This document shows, one piece after another, positions 15,791-25,112 of a DNA stretch of 64,000 bases. Source of the DNA: Lentimicrobiaceae bacterium (lineage in GTDB: Bacteria > Bacteroidota > Bacteroidia > Bacteroidales > Lentimicrobiaceae). The DNA lies in assembly GCA_020636745.1 (NCBI GenBank), contig JACJXH010000004.1, positions 62,001-126,000 of the forward strand, given 5' to 3'. Within the stretch, counting starts at the first letter, position 1. Every line of letters starts with the position of its first letter. The position numbers and the translations under genes were made by a program. Below the pieces are notes generated by a model, which saw only the letters and a list, made by a program, of their open reading frames with translations, was not told where the DNA came from and did no database searches.

Positions 15791-17356
15791 ATGAACAGGT
15801 TTACAGGCATATTATTTCTGATGCTTTTGCTGACAGTCAATGCCTGCCGGCAACCCGACACGCCTGTTTCTGAAGCACCACCTCCTGAAAAAGCAAAGCC
15901 CGACACAATCATCACCTTCAAGCATCCGGTTGTTGTATTCACCTACCCGACAAAGGCTGCAGCCGACAGCATGATACAAACAGCCGGCGCCGAAGCCTAT
16001 TACCAACTCGCCGATAAAAACGGGGCCTGTTTCCACCATATTCGTCAACTGGCATCCAAACACAAACTTGACACATGGTCGGGCGCAGCAAGCAAATTTC
16101 GTTTTATCACCAGCGAAGGGGCCATCATTGAAACCGATTTAAGTTTGGTGGCATCGCCATGGAAAGTACTGCTGTTTAACGGAAACGACGCCCCTGTCCT
16201 GGCCAATCCCGACAAGGCAGCCTCCCTGCTTAAACAAACATTTAAACTAAAGACACGCCAAAGCAGACCTTTGTCAAAAACGCCTGCGCTTTCTTCACCT
16301 GAACAGATTTCTGAAAATAACGACCCGCTCATTGCCAGAGAAAAGCCACTGCCCCGCACCGGGCTCAGAGAAACCACCATCAGGCTGATTATCTTCCCCG
16401 GCGAATCACCCCCTCCGGTTCGCAACGAAACTGACGGCATCCGCATTGTAAATAGTTACATCAGCCCGCATCATCGCTTCTGGCTTTACTTCGACAACGA
16501 TATGTTTGCGAATACCGACAGGTATTACACCAATGGTGTAGTGCTGGGCTATACAGCTCCTGCATTCACATCGTGGCAGCTCAACCGCTTACTTATCCGG
16601 CGCAACCGCAACAGCGTTGTACATTCGGCGCTGAGCCTGCACCATGCCATGTTTACACCACTCACCACCAAGGAGCCCCCTACCCTTGCCAGCGACCGGC
16701 CATATGCATCCACTCTTTTTCTGCGATACAGCCAAACCTCAGATGAAGCACTGCAGGGCATACGTTTTACCAGCGCCATAGAAGCCGGAGTCATCGGCGA
16801 TGCAGCCCTGGGGAGCACACTTCAGCGCTCGGTTCATGCAGCCATCCCTTCAAACGACGAACCCATCGGATGGGAAACACAAATCAAAAACGACCTGGTG
16901 CTCAACTACAGCATTCATCTGCAAAAACAAGTTTTTAAAACGCCGCATACCGAGATTTACGCCGAAGGCTCTGCCAGTGCAGGTACCTTATACACCAACA
17001 CCACTATCGGCATCAATGCCATTGCCGGCACGTTTAGCCCCGGTATCACCAACATTCCCGCCAATTACAACCAGTTGACCATAACCGGAAATCACTGGCA
17101 GTATGGAATCAGAGGCGGTGCTGAATTAAGAATTTGCGGTTATGACGCCACCCTCCAGGGCGGATTATTTAACAGGCACAATATTTATGCGTTGAAGCCC
17201 GACGAAATTGAGCGACTGGTTGCCTCTCTTCATCTGGGCCTTTTCGCCCGGTATAAAAAACTGGGACTGAGCATATCCCAGTTTTATTTAAGCCCTGAAT
17301 TTCATGACGGACGTCAACATTTCTGGGGTCAGATTGGTTTACAGTATGGATATTAA
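15791..17356 (+). CDS. Lipoprotein with C-terminal LpxR-like (DUF2219) domain
   Basis: About 521 residues. The N-terminus carries a lipoprotein signal (MNRFTGILFLMLLLTVNAC, Cys 19). Residues about 30-210 form an unrecognised domain. The C-terminal 300 residues match the LpxR/DUF2219 outer-membrane barrel: FDNDMFANTDRYYTNG, SDRPYASTLFLRY, LQRSVHAAIPSNDEPIGW, and an aromatic C-terminal strand. LpxR removes the 3'-acyloxyacyl group of lipid A; this one may remodel lipid A but the added N-terminal domain is unusual. The gene is followed three bases later by a CapA-like phosphatase and is probably co-transcribed. Whether all catalytic residues are kept needs alignment. Confidence 0.72.
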   Translation: MNRFTGILFLMLLLTVNACRQPDTPVSEAPPPEKAKPDTIITFKHPVVVFTYPTKAAADSMIQTAGAEAYYQLADKNGACFHHIRQLASKHKLDTWSGAASKFRFITSEGAIIETDLSLVASPWKVLLFNGNDAPVLANPDKAASLLKQTFKLKTRQSRPLSKTPALSSPEQISENNDPLIAREKPLPRTGLRETTIRLIIFPGESPPPVRNETDGIRIVNSYISPHHRFWLYFDNDMFANTDRYYTNGVVLGYTAPAFTSWQLNRLLIRRNRNSVVHSALSLHHAMFTPLTTKEPPTLASDRPYASTLFLRYSQTSDEALQGIRFTSAIEAGVIGDAALGSTLQRSVHAAIPSNDEPIGWETQIKNDLVLNYSIHLQKQVFKTPHTEIYAEGSASAGTLYTNTTIGINAIAGTFSPGITNIPANYNQLTITGNHWQYGIRGGAELRICGYDATLQGGLFNRHNIYALKPDEIERLVASLHLGLFARYKKLGLSISQFYLSPEFHDGRQHFWGQIGLQYGY

Positions 17357-17358
17357 AC

Positions 17359-18516
17359 ATGAGTATGATTATTGAATACTTCAGATATGCGCTACTGGCC
17401 TTTACGGTGCTGGTTTCGACACTGGTTGAGGAAACCACTCCTGCAGCGCCTGTAAATGCGCCCGATTCCACTGCAGTCACCTTTATTTTTGCCGGCGACA
17501 TCATGCAGCACGGCCCGCAGATTGAAGCTGCCCGTCATGCCGGTGACAGCTCATATGATTACCGGCCCTGCTTCAGCTATATTGCACCCATCATCAGTAA
17601 AAAGGATTTTGCCATAGCCAATCTTGAACTCACCCTTGCCGGAAAACCATTTACCGGTTACCCGCAATTCAGCGCTCCCGACGAACTGGCAGTGGCCCTG
17701 CGTGAAGCCGGATTTGATGTGCTGGTTACAGCCAACAACCATAGCTGCGACCGCGGGAAAGCTGGTGTAATAAGAACAACGGAAGTACTTGACAGCCTGG
17801 GCATGCTGCGCACAGGCACTTTTCGCGACAGCGCCGACTTTACCAGCCACCATCCACTGATTCTCCAAAAAAATGGCATCAGCGTGGCGCTGTTCAATTA
17901 TACTTACGGCACCAACGGACTCCCCGTTTTTGCCCCCACCATTGTCAACCGTTTGGATAGCAGCCGCATTGTGCATGATTTAAAACAGGCTCATAAACAG
18001 CAGTTTGACTTTGTAATTGTCTTTTTTCACTGGGGAAATGAATACCAGTCAACCCCAAACGCACAACAGGAAGCATTGGCTGCGCTGTGCCGCGAAAACG
18101 GGGCTGATGTTGTCATAGGCTCGCATCCGCATGTATTGCAGCCTATGGCGTATTATGCGCCTTCTGATACCATTCCCGGCGGGCATCTGCTGGTGTATTC
18201 GCTAGGCAACTATGTATCGAACCAACGCGACCGCTACAAAGACGGAGGCGCTATGATTGAATTTACTCTTTCCAAAACATGGAACAAAAAAACGGTAAGC
18301 CAACCTGCCTATCACCTCACCTGGGTTTACAATCCATACGAAAACGGCCGGAAGCAGTATTACATCCTTCCTGTAAGTCAGTTTGAAAACGATACGCTTA
18401 CAGATACAGCCTCCCGGCAAAAACTGCAGCAGTTTGCAACGGATTCGCGCCTGCTTCTCAACTCCTCCGTCAGCCCTGTATCTGAATTTCAGTACAACGA
18501 TTCAATACCTTTTTGA
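17359..18516 (+). CDS. CapA-family metallophosphatase-like protein
   Basis: The 385-residue protein matches the PGA_cap/CapA family: FIFAGDIMQHGP (about 48-58), AIANLELTLAGKP, VTANNHSCDRGKAG (metal-ligand Asn-His), GSHPHVLQPM and YSLGNYVSNQ. A hydrophobic N-terminus suggests membrane anchoring or export. CapA proteins take part in poly-gamma-glutamate capsule synthesis or act on envelope polymers; no capB/capC genes are present, so the substrate is open. It begins three bases after the LpxR-like gene, which suggests a joint role at the cell envelope. Confidence 0.88.
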   Translation: MSMIIEYFRYALLAFTVLVSTLVEETTPAAPVNAPDSTAVTFIFAGDIMQHGPQIEAARHAGDSSYDYRPCFSYIAPIISKKDFAIANLELTLAGKPFTGYPQFSAPDELAVALREAGFDVLVTANNHSCDRGKAGVIRTTEVLDSLGMLRTGTFRDSADFTSHHPLILQKNGISVALFNYTYGTNGLPVFAPTIVNRLDSSRIVHDLKQAHKQQFDFVIVFFHWGNEYQSTPNAQQEALAALCRENGADVVIGSHPHVLQPMAYYAPSDTIPGGHLLVYSLGNYVSNQRDRYKDGGAMIEFTLSKTWNKKTVSQPAYHLTWVYNPYENGRKQYYILPVSQFENDTLTDTASRQKLQQFATDSRLLLNSSVSPVSEFQYNDSIPF

Positions 18517-18711
18517 CCTTTCTCCCTTTTACAGGACATCAGCGAAACATTTCTGCCATTTCGTCAGGCAGGCTTAAAGGGCATATATCAATTTCGTCAC
18601 CCTTTTGAATAAATCGCTTAATTATCACCATTTTTTTTCACAGCCAGGTCAAAAATGCCCGGGATGGCATACAAATTGATTTCACAGGGTCAATAAAAAA
18701 AATAAGAAACC

Positions 18712-19293
18712 ATGAAAGTGAAAGCAATAACCTCTCTTCAAGAGCTTCAAGGAATCATTAACGCCAACGAAAGAACATTTCTGTTGCTTTACAAAGGCAA
18801 TTCACCAACCTCGGGCTGTGCAGAATCGTACATCGATACAGCAGCAGCATCTGTAGCAGAAGCTGTAGTTCTGAAAGCAGATGCCACTATTGTCAGAGAC
18901 ATTCATCCTGCATATGGGGTCGACACTGTTCCTTCTTTACTGGTATTTGAAAAGTCATCGGTTAAAAACATCATCAAAGGCTGCCAGACCGCTGATTATT
19001 ATAAAAAACTGATGGAAAACCAACTATATCAGGCTGCATCGGGCACATCGGGCGGTCCGTCGGTAACAGTATACTCAACGCCCACCTGCCCGTGGTGCAC
19101 CACTTTAAAGAATTATCTGCGCCAGCATAAAATCCGGTTTACCGACATTGATGTTTCAGCTGATCCGGCTCAGGCACGCGCACTGGTAAATAAATCAGGC
19201 CAAACAGGCGTACCACAAACAGAAATCAACGGCGAAATGGTTGTTGGTTTCGATAAAGGAAAACTCAACAGATTACTCAACATAAACGGATAA
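18712..19293 (+). CDS. Thioredoxin-like/glutaredoxin fusion protein
   Basis: The 193-residue protein joins a thioredoxin-fold half (1-105; LLLYKGNSPTSGC, VDTVPSLLVFEKS) to a glutaredoxin half (about 116-193; VYSTPTCPWCTTLKNYL with the CPWC active site, TGVPQTEINGEMVVGFD with the cis-Pro). The first half has NSPTSGC where thioredoxin has CxxC, so only one Cys remains and this half is probably non-catalytic or monothiol. The second half is a standard dithiol glutaredoxin. It precedes a groES gene by 16 bases and is likely co-transcribed. Confidence 0.88.
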   Translation: MKVKAITSLQELQGIINANERTFLLLYKGNSPTSGCAESYIDTAAASVAEAVVLKADATIVRDIHPAYGVDTVPSLLVFEKSSVKNIIKGCQTADYYKKLMENQLYQAASGTSGGPSVTVYSTPTCPWCTTLKNYLRQHKIRFTDIDVSADPAQARALVNKSGQTGVPQTEINGEMVVGFDKGKLNRLLNING

Positions 19294-19309
19294 CAATAAA
19301 AAAATAAAC

Positions 19310-19597
19310 ATGAAAGAATTACAACCTCTCAACCAGAATGTTTTGCTTGACATGACTCAACCAACCGGTGAGCAAAAGACTGCAGGCGGCATTATTATCC
19401 CCGACACAGCCAAAGAAAAACCTCAGATGGCCAAAGTTATTGCGACAGGCAATATTGAAAACAGCGAAATTGCTGCCGGCGACACGGTCATTTTCCGAAA
19501 ATTTGCAGGCACCGAGCTCGACTATGAAGGCAAAAAATACCTGATACTGCCTTATAGTGACTTGTTGGCTAAAGTTGTAGAAACAGAAAGCATATAA
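19310..19597 (+). CDS. groES: Co-chaperonin GroES
   Basis: The 95-residue protein follows the GroES pattern: LQPLNQNVLLDM at the N-terminus, a mobile loop EQKTAGGIIIPDTAKEKPQ, and a C-terminal DYEGKKYLILPYSDLLAKV. GroES caps GroEL during protein folding. No groEL lies next to it; the gene ends at a strong terminator. It is therefore an orphan copy here, paired with a thioredoxin-glutaredoxin fusion. Either the main groESL operon is elsewhere or the two genes have separated in this lineage. Confidence 0.93.
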   Translation: MKELQPLNQNVLLDMTQPTGEQKTAGGIIIPDTAKEKPQMAKVIATGNIENSEIAAGDTVIFRKFAGTELDYEGKKYLILPYSDLLAKVVETESI

Positions 19598-19610
19598 ATC
19601 TCAGCTAAGC

Positions 19611-19649
19611 AAAAAGAGCGATGGCAAATACACCATCGCTCTTTTTTTT
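19611..19649. terminator. Bidirectional terminator between groES and the AsmA-like gene
   Basis: AAAGAGCGATGG, loop CAAATACA, CCATCGCTCTTT has a 12-bp perfect stem with a T-run on the plus strand and a shorter one on the minus strand. Confidence 0.92.
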
Positions 19650-19696
19650 GTTCAGTTTTAACACCTGAATTAACATCAACATATCCGGCACGCGGG

Positions 19697-22534
19697 TTAT
19701 TTTCCTTCAGCCTTATCTCTGGCCTCCTGAATAATTTTATCAGACTCCTGCTGCGCTTTGGCCATCACGGCATCTGCTTGTTTCTGAGCTTCCTCTACGA
19801 GGCGGGTAGCTTTATCATTGCCCTCTTTGCGAACCTTTTCGGCAGCTTTTTTGGCCGCCAGTTCAGCAATAGGACCATTTTTCTTCCCTTCGGCAAGAAT
19901 CTGATCTGCACGTGTTCCGGCTTCTGATCTTACCTTATCGGCAGATTCGTTGGCAACCTTCATGATATTATCTGCCTGTTTCTGCGCGCTTTCCAGCACT
20001 TTCTGAGCGCGGGCATTGGCCTCCTCAATATATTTACCGGCTTCTTCGCGCACCTTTGTTACAGCTTCTTCCTTTTTCTGCTGAATGGCTTCTTTCATCT
20101 GCTGTTTCATTTCCTCCACCACATTCACCGCTGCACTTTTAATGCTTGTAGATATTTTAGGATTTGTAACTGTTCCGCTAAGCAGCACTGACACCGGAAT
20201 TACATCTCCCACACTGAAATTTGCCCCCTTTTTGTTGGCTTCACCAACCAAATTATTGAGCACACCATTGGCAGCACCGCCAAACTCACTTCGCGGAATC
20301 GACAACTGCATCACATATTCCATCGTCTCATCAAATGAATTCCAACCCGAAATTCCTGCCTTTGTCTTACCCAAAGCTGTTTCAAAAGGCTTTACAAACA
20401 CTTTTCCATCCACAACCTCAAAGGAGAGATTGATTTTTTCAACCACCCATTGTTTGAATTTATCAATTTTAAGTGCATCTGCAATTTTGGTAAAGCTGTT
20501 TACATTGTTAAAAGTAAGTGAAGGAGACATCAGTTTTCCGCCGCCATTCACCGAGCTGAACACAGGCATCATTTCACCATTCAAGTCAGTTTTAAGGCTC
20601 AGCTGCGTACTTATTCTGCCATCGGCCGCACCTGCAATGGGCGCCAGTTTTTGCATGGTATTGAAGGTTTTGAAAGCCTGCTGAATATCCACATCCCTGA
20701 TGTCGAGCATAAAATCAACCACCGGTTTGCCTGGCTCTGCAGTAGAATAAGTCCCACTCACGCCAATACTTCCATCCAGTGTATTCATACGAACATATTC
20801 CAGAATCATCTGCTCGTCCTTTACCCTGAGTGTACCTTCCACATTCTTCAAATCCATATTGTCATAAAGCACTTGCCCGAATGAGGCACTCATGGTAAAA
20901 TCAATGCCGGCAGGTATCTCAACAATTCCTGCCGAAGCAGTATCAGCCGCAGCGCCTGCATTGTCAGACGATGACATAAAATCATTTACATTGAAATAAG
21001 AAGAGTTCAACTGCAGCGACCCTTTCAAATCAGCCTTATCAAAGAAATAAGCCATCAGATTTTCGAGTTTGCCACTGGCAGCTATATCATTTTTGCCAAT
21101 CTGCGCTTTCAATACCGGCATATCGGCATAAGCCGGACTAAGGTTAAGCCGGGCCTCACTCACACTCAACTTTTCAGGGAAGGCCGCCGTTTTGTAAACA
21201 AGGCCAGCAACAGAAAGATTGCCAAGTGCTGTAAACTGGTCGAACTGCTTTTTATCAATGGCCGAAAGTTTACCTTTGGCGGTAATATCGGCATCAAGCT
21301 GGCCCGAAAGTTCATCGCCCGATTCAAGCGGGTAAAATTTACCCACATCAGCCATATTCAACTTCCCCTTTATCTGCGTATCTATATAAGGATCGCTCAC
21401 AGGCGTTGAAGCATACAAACGCATATCAACGGGGTTTCCAGCCATCTCAAGATGCAGCTGTTGCATATCAATAACGGTGGCATCCGGGTCGCCTGTTGCA
21501 TTGCTTATAACAGCCTTCATCGAAATATTCTCGACAGCTTCCGGCAAATCAGGATATCTGAACATCGCATCAGCAATAGCCATATCCAACCCAAAACCGG
21601 GCATGGTAGCATCGCTGTACAAGCCTTTCACAAAACCTTTGAGAGACAAGGTGCCTTTGGTCTGAACAGATGCAAAATCCCTGGCATAAATGGCCGGAAC
21701 AAGCGACAGAAAGCTTTTAAAGTCATTTTTAACCGCTTCAAATTTGATATCCATGTCATAACCATTGTCAGGCATAGCAAAGAAACCCGAAGCAAGCAAA
21801 TCAAGCTCATTTACCCGCAGGGCTGCATCAGGAAATGTGAACCGGTACGCATTGAGGTCAGCTCCGATTTTAGATTTAAGCGATGTCTGAGCATGGTTCA
21901 TATACCTGATTCCTTCATAGTCTACCGTAAGTCCGCCAATATGGGTTTCGGTATTTAAATCAGTAAAATCAGCCGTCAAATCACCACTTAATTCATGATC
22001 AATGCCACTGGCTTCAATCCTCATGGCCAGAGAAGCGTCGTCATAAACCACTGTGCCACCGGAAATGACAAATTTGCGCAAAGCAGCCTTAAACGGGGCA
22101 GATGGAGGGGTTTCAGCCGTTGCAGCAGTGTCGGACGAAGGTTTTACAATATCCCAGTTGGCACGGCCATCCTGCAACACCCGAAACCTGAAAACTGGCT
22201 CCTCCATTTTAACTTTCAGAATTTCGTATTGCGTTCCCTTAAAAACACTCATCAAATCGATGGTAAGAGACAAATCGGGAATCTTGGCCAGGGTGTCATT
22301 TTCAAATTCAGCAACGCCTACCAGCGAAAGGCCATTAAGCCCAAGAGAAAAATTGGGAAAACTTCTGATAAGAGACAGGCTGACATCATTAAAATCAAGC
22401 TTTGCATTGATTGATTTATTGGCTTCACGCTTGACGGCTTCTATAATTTTGCCTTTAAACAGAAAAGGAACCGAAACCATGAACACCAGAAGCGCCAGAA
22501 CCACTATGGCAGAAATCTTAATAGCCTTTTTCAT
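19697..22534 (-). CDS. AsmA-family protein with C-terminal coiled coil
   Basis: The 945-residue protein has an N-terminal TM helix (about 5-28) and a long beta-rich periplasmic region of the AsmA type: IIEAVKREANKSINAKLDF and LSLIRSFPNFSLGLNGLSL at the start, AsmA C-terminal-like repeats to about 780. AsmA-like proteins bridge the envelope and help move phospholipids to the outer membrane. Unusually, residues about 790-945 form a highly charged heptad region (repeats of KVREEAGKYIEEANARAQK type) predicted as a coiled coil, which could oligomerise or reach across the periplasm. It is a single minus-strand gene, ending near the groES terminator. Confidence 0.88.
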   Translation of the reverse strand: MKKAIKISAIVVLALLVFMVSVPFLFKGKIIEAVKREANKSINAKLDFNDVSLSLIRSFPNFSLGLNGLSLVGVAEFENDTLAKIPDLSLTIDLMSVFKGTQYEILKVKMEEPVFRFRVLQDGRANWDIVKPSSDTAATAETPPSAPFKAALRKFVISGGTVVYDDASLAMRIEASGIDHELSGDLTADFTDLNTETHIGGLTVDYEGIRYMNHAQTSLKSKIGADLNAYRFTFPDAALRVNELDLLASGFFAMPDNGYDMDIKFEAVKNDFKSFLSLVPAIYARDFASVQTKGTLSLKGFVKGLYSDATMPGFGLDMAIADAMFRYPDLPEAVENISMKAVISNATGDPDATVIDMQQLHLEMAGNPVDMRLYASTPVSDPYIDTQIKGKLNMADVGKFYPLESGDELSGQLDADITAKGKLSAIDKKQFDQFTALGNLSVAGLVYKTAAFPEKLSVSEARLNLSPAYADMPVLKAQIGKNDIAASGKLENLMAYFFDKADLKGSLQLNSSYFNVNDFMSSSDNAGAAADTASAGIVEIPAGIDFTMSASFGQVLYDNMDLKNVEGTLRVKDEQMILEYVRMNTLDGSIGVSGTYSTAEPGKPVVDFMLDIRDVDIQQAFKTFNTMQKLAPIAGAADGRISTQLSLKTDLNGEMMPVFSSVNGGGKLMSPSLTFNNVNSFTKIADALKIDKFKQWVVEKINLSFEVVDGKVFVKPFETALGKTKAGISGWNSFDETMEYVMQLSIPRSEFGGAANGVLNNLVGEANKKGANFSVGDVIPVSVLLSGTVTNPKISTSIKSAAVNVVEEMKQQMKEAIQQKKEEAVTKVREEAGKYIEEANARAQKVLESAQKQADNIMKVANESADKVRSEAGTRADQILAEGKKNGPIAELAAKKAAEKVRKEGNDKATRLVEEAQKQADAVMAKAQQESDKIIQEARDKAEGK

Positions 22535-22711
22535 TTATTTATCGTTTTGAGTTAAGCTTTACAATAAACCCCAACCTGTGAAAATTGTTATCAGGTTTGG
22601 AAAACAAATATCCGTTGGCGGGAACAGGAAGTCCTGAACCAAACAAAACAATGGCGCTGCGAAGACGCAGGCCATTGTGCTAAATTACAAAAGAAAGAAA
22701 TGGGATAGAAA

Positions 22712-22738
22712 CAAAAACCGCCGGAAAAACCGGCGGTT
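22712..22738 (-). terminator. Terminator of the DUF349 gene
   Basis: On the minus strand AACCGCCGG, loop TTTTT, CCGGCGGTT is followed by TTTGTTTC. It lies seven bases beyond the DUF349 stop. Confidence 0.85.
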
Positions 22739-22744
22739 GAAGAA

Positions 22745-24844
22745 TTATTGGTTGGCTTCGCGAAGCATTTTCAGTTTTGCTTCGAGCAATTGAAGCTCCT
22801 CTTTGGCTTTATTGATTTTCTTCTCAAATTCAATCTTCAGGAGGTTAGCTGTTTTGGAAGCGGCGAAGAAACCGATGTTATTTTCCCACAGTTTGATATC
22901 GTCCTGCAATTGCTGGATTTTACCCTGAACATAGCTGCGTTCCTTGCTAATCAATCGTCCTGCGTCGGGAGAATCCTTGGCCATTTTTTCGACCCTGCTG
23001 CGATAATTCATCGCGCCCATATTGATCGACTCCATTTTCAGTTTCTCAAAATGCTTGCTGATAAGGGTACGGAACTCAGTTTGCAGTTTTTCCTTTTCCT
23101 TGATGGGTACATGACCAATTTCCATCCACTGGCGCTGAAAATCTTTCAGTGTTTCAACAGCCTGATTACGGTCATCTCCAACTTCAAAAGCTTTCACTTT
23201 CTCTATCAGTTCAAGCTTCAGCTTCATATTTTCCTCTTCGTGGCTTGAAACATTTTTAAAATACTCAGCCTTGGTTGAGAAAAATTCATCACAGGCAGCC
23301 CTGAAGCGCTTCCAGATTCTATCGCTTTGTTTACGGGGAACCGGGCCTATTTTTTTCCATTCATTCTGCATATTGATCAGATCGCGGCTGGTATTTTTCC
23401 AGTCGGTACTGTTGCGCAGAGCTTCAGCCTGAACACACAAATCGAGTTTCAGGTTAAAGTTATTCATTTGCTGTTCTTTCAGCTTGTTGAAAAACTCTTT
23501 TTTGGCATTAAAGAAGCCATCCAGCGAAGTTTTAAAGCGGGCCCAGATTTCGTTATTCTGTTTCTTGGGAGCCGGTCCGATAGATTTCCATATCTTCAGC
23601 AACTCAGTGATCTGAGCTGTGGCGTCCTGCCAGGCTTTAATAGAGTCGCTTTCAGTTTGAAGAATCTGCTCAGCTTTTTCGCAAAGAATAACTTTAGCTG
23701 TAAGATTTTGCTCCAGACCGTCCTGCATTTGTGTGTAATAATCACGACGGCGCTCATTAATCTTTTCAGTAGCACTGCGGAAACGATCCCACAATTCATC
23801 CTTTTTATCCTGAGGAACCGGGCCAATTTCTTTCCACTCTTCATGATACTGCTGCAACTGCTTGAACGACTTAATAATAGAAGACTCCAATACCAGTTCT
23901 TCGGCTTTTTCACAAAGGTGAATTTTAGCTTCAAGGTTCTTTTTCAGATCAAGATCCTTCAGCTCTTTATTGATTTTAACCTTATCGAAGAATTTTTCAA
24001 CCAGAAAATGATAATTCTGCCACAGGGTATTGATTTCCCCTTTGGGCACCATCCCGATAGTTTTCCAACGCTCCTGCAGGGTCTTAAATTCGTCGTAGGT
24101 CTTTTTCAGCGTCTCTTCGGAATTGATCAACACTTTCAGCTCATCAAGAATCTGCGTTTTAGCTTCCAGATTGGCAATTTTAATCTTTTCCTGTTCTTCG
24201 TTATATTTACCTTTATTGTGCTTGTATATATTAAAGGCTGTTTTAAATCTTTCCTCAATTTCATCATCCTGAATAACCTGAGGAGCTGCAGCTGATTCGC
24301 CTTCGGTATCCGAATCAGTATCATCTGACACTTCGGCCAGTTTTGCATATTGCTCCTGCTTAAACTCCTTGTTCAGTTTCAGAAATGCAATTCGTATCAG
24401 GCCAACCGTTGATTTAATGGCATTTACGTTGGCATCCTGAACCAATTCTTCAAGCTTTTCAACCAATTGCTCACGGGTAAGCCCTTCAAACTGTGACTCC
24501 AGCTCTTCTTCCTGTTCAATTGAAGACTCGTCAACCTCATCTTCTTCTGTTGCATCATCAGTACTCAGAAATGTGTCTTCAGTCCCGGTTTCGTTTGCTA
24601 CAGGTGCAGTTTCGGCTACAACTTCTTCAACAACAGCTGGCTGAGCAGTTTCTTCTTTAGTTTCAGCCTCAACAGTTTCAACTGGCTGCTCAACGGGAGC
24701 TTCGTCAACAGGCGTTTCTTCAGTTACAGCTTTATCTGCAACGTTTTCAACGTTTTCAACCGTATTTTCAACGGGAATGAGATTCTCCTCCTGACTGCGG
24801 TCATTATTTTCAGGATTCTGATTGGATTGATCTTTGGTTTCCAT
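22745..24844 (-). CDS. DUF349 repeat protein
   Basis: The 699-residue protein has an acidic, low-complexity N-terminus (about 1-130, rich in E, T, V and D) followed by tandem DUF349 helical repeats, each with the motif pattern W-(E/K)-x-IGPVP and (L/I)W-x-RF (for example WKEIGPVPQDKKDELWDRFR, WKSIGPAPKKQNNEIWARF, WKKIGPVPRKQSDRIWKRF). At least five units are visible between about 220 and 620. The C-terminus is a coiled coil. Function is not known. A -7 element at 25035 gives a leader of about 190 bases. Confidence 0.93.
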   Translation of the reverse strand: METKDQSNQNPENNDRSQEENLIPVENTVENVENVADKAVTEETPVDEAPVEQPVETVEAETKEETAQPAVVEEVVAETAPVANETGTEDTFLSTDDATEEDEVDESSIEQEEELESQFEGLTREQLVEKLEELVQDANVNAIKSTVGLIRIAFLKLNKEFKQEQYAKLAEVSDDTDSDTEGESAAAPQVIQDDEIEERFKTAFNIYKHNKGKYNEEQEKIKIANLEAKTQILDELKVLINSEETLKKTYDEFKTLQERWKTIGMVPKGEINTLWQNYHFLVEKFFDKVKINKELKDLDLKKNLEAKIHLCEKAEELVLESSIIKSFKQLQQYHEEWKEIGPVPQDKKDELWDRFRSATEKINERRRDYYTQMQDGLEQNLTAKVILCEKAEQILQTESDSIKAWQDATAQITELLKIWKSIGPAPKKQNNEIWARFKTSLDGFFNAKKEFFNKLKEQQMNNFNLKLDLCVQAEALRNSTDWKNTSRDLINMQNEWKKIGPVPRKQSDRIWKRFRAACDEFFSTKAEYFKNVSSHEEENMKLKLELIEKVKAFEVGDDRNQAVETLKDFQRQWMEIGHVPIKEKEKLQTEFRTLISKHFEKLKMESINMGAMNYRSRVEKMAKDSPDAGRLISKERSYVQGKIQQLQDDIKLWENNIGFFAASKTANLLKIEFEKKINKAKEELQLLEAKLKMLREANQ

Positions 24845-25034
24845 GAAGAATTCAAATGAATGATTAATAATAGGTTAACTCAGGCATTCCATCCATATCC
24901 GGTTTAAAGCGACTTCCCGGTAAACTGAACAAAAACTTACTTTTCAGGAGAAGCAATATTCCGGTTGCTACGGAGGCAGGATGATTAACTGTTAATTTTT
25001 CAGTTGTTTGGGTTCAAATTATCTTTTAGGGTTG

Positions 25035-25042
25035 CAAAAATA
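25035..25042 (-). promoter_or_regulatory. Possible -7 element for the DUF349 gene
   Basis: On the minus strand TATTTTTG matches TAnnTTTG, about 190 bases before the start codon. No -33 TTTG is seen at standard spacing, so this is tentative. Confidence 0.3.
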
Positions 25043-25112
25043 AGAATTATTTAATGCACCACCTATTCTTTTAATGAAATCAACGTCAATTATCTACAAA
25101 TCCGAAAATTCC

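Noticed and set aside
23327..24295. 322-codon plus-strand frame
   Set aside because: It is the antisense shadow of the DUF349 gene; its F- and L-rich content mirrors K- and E-rich coding on the other strand.
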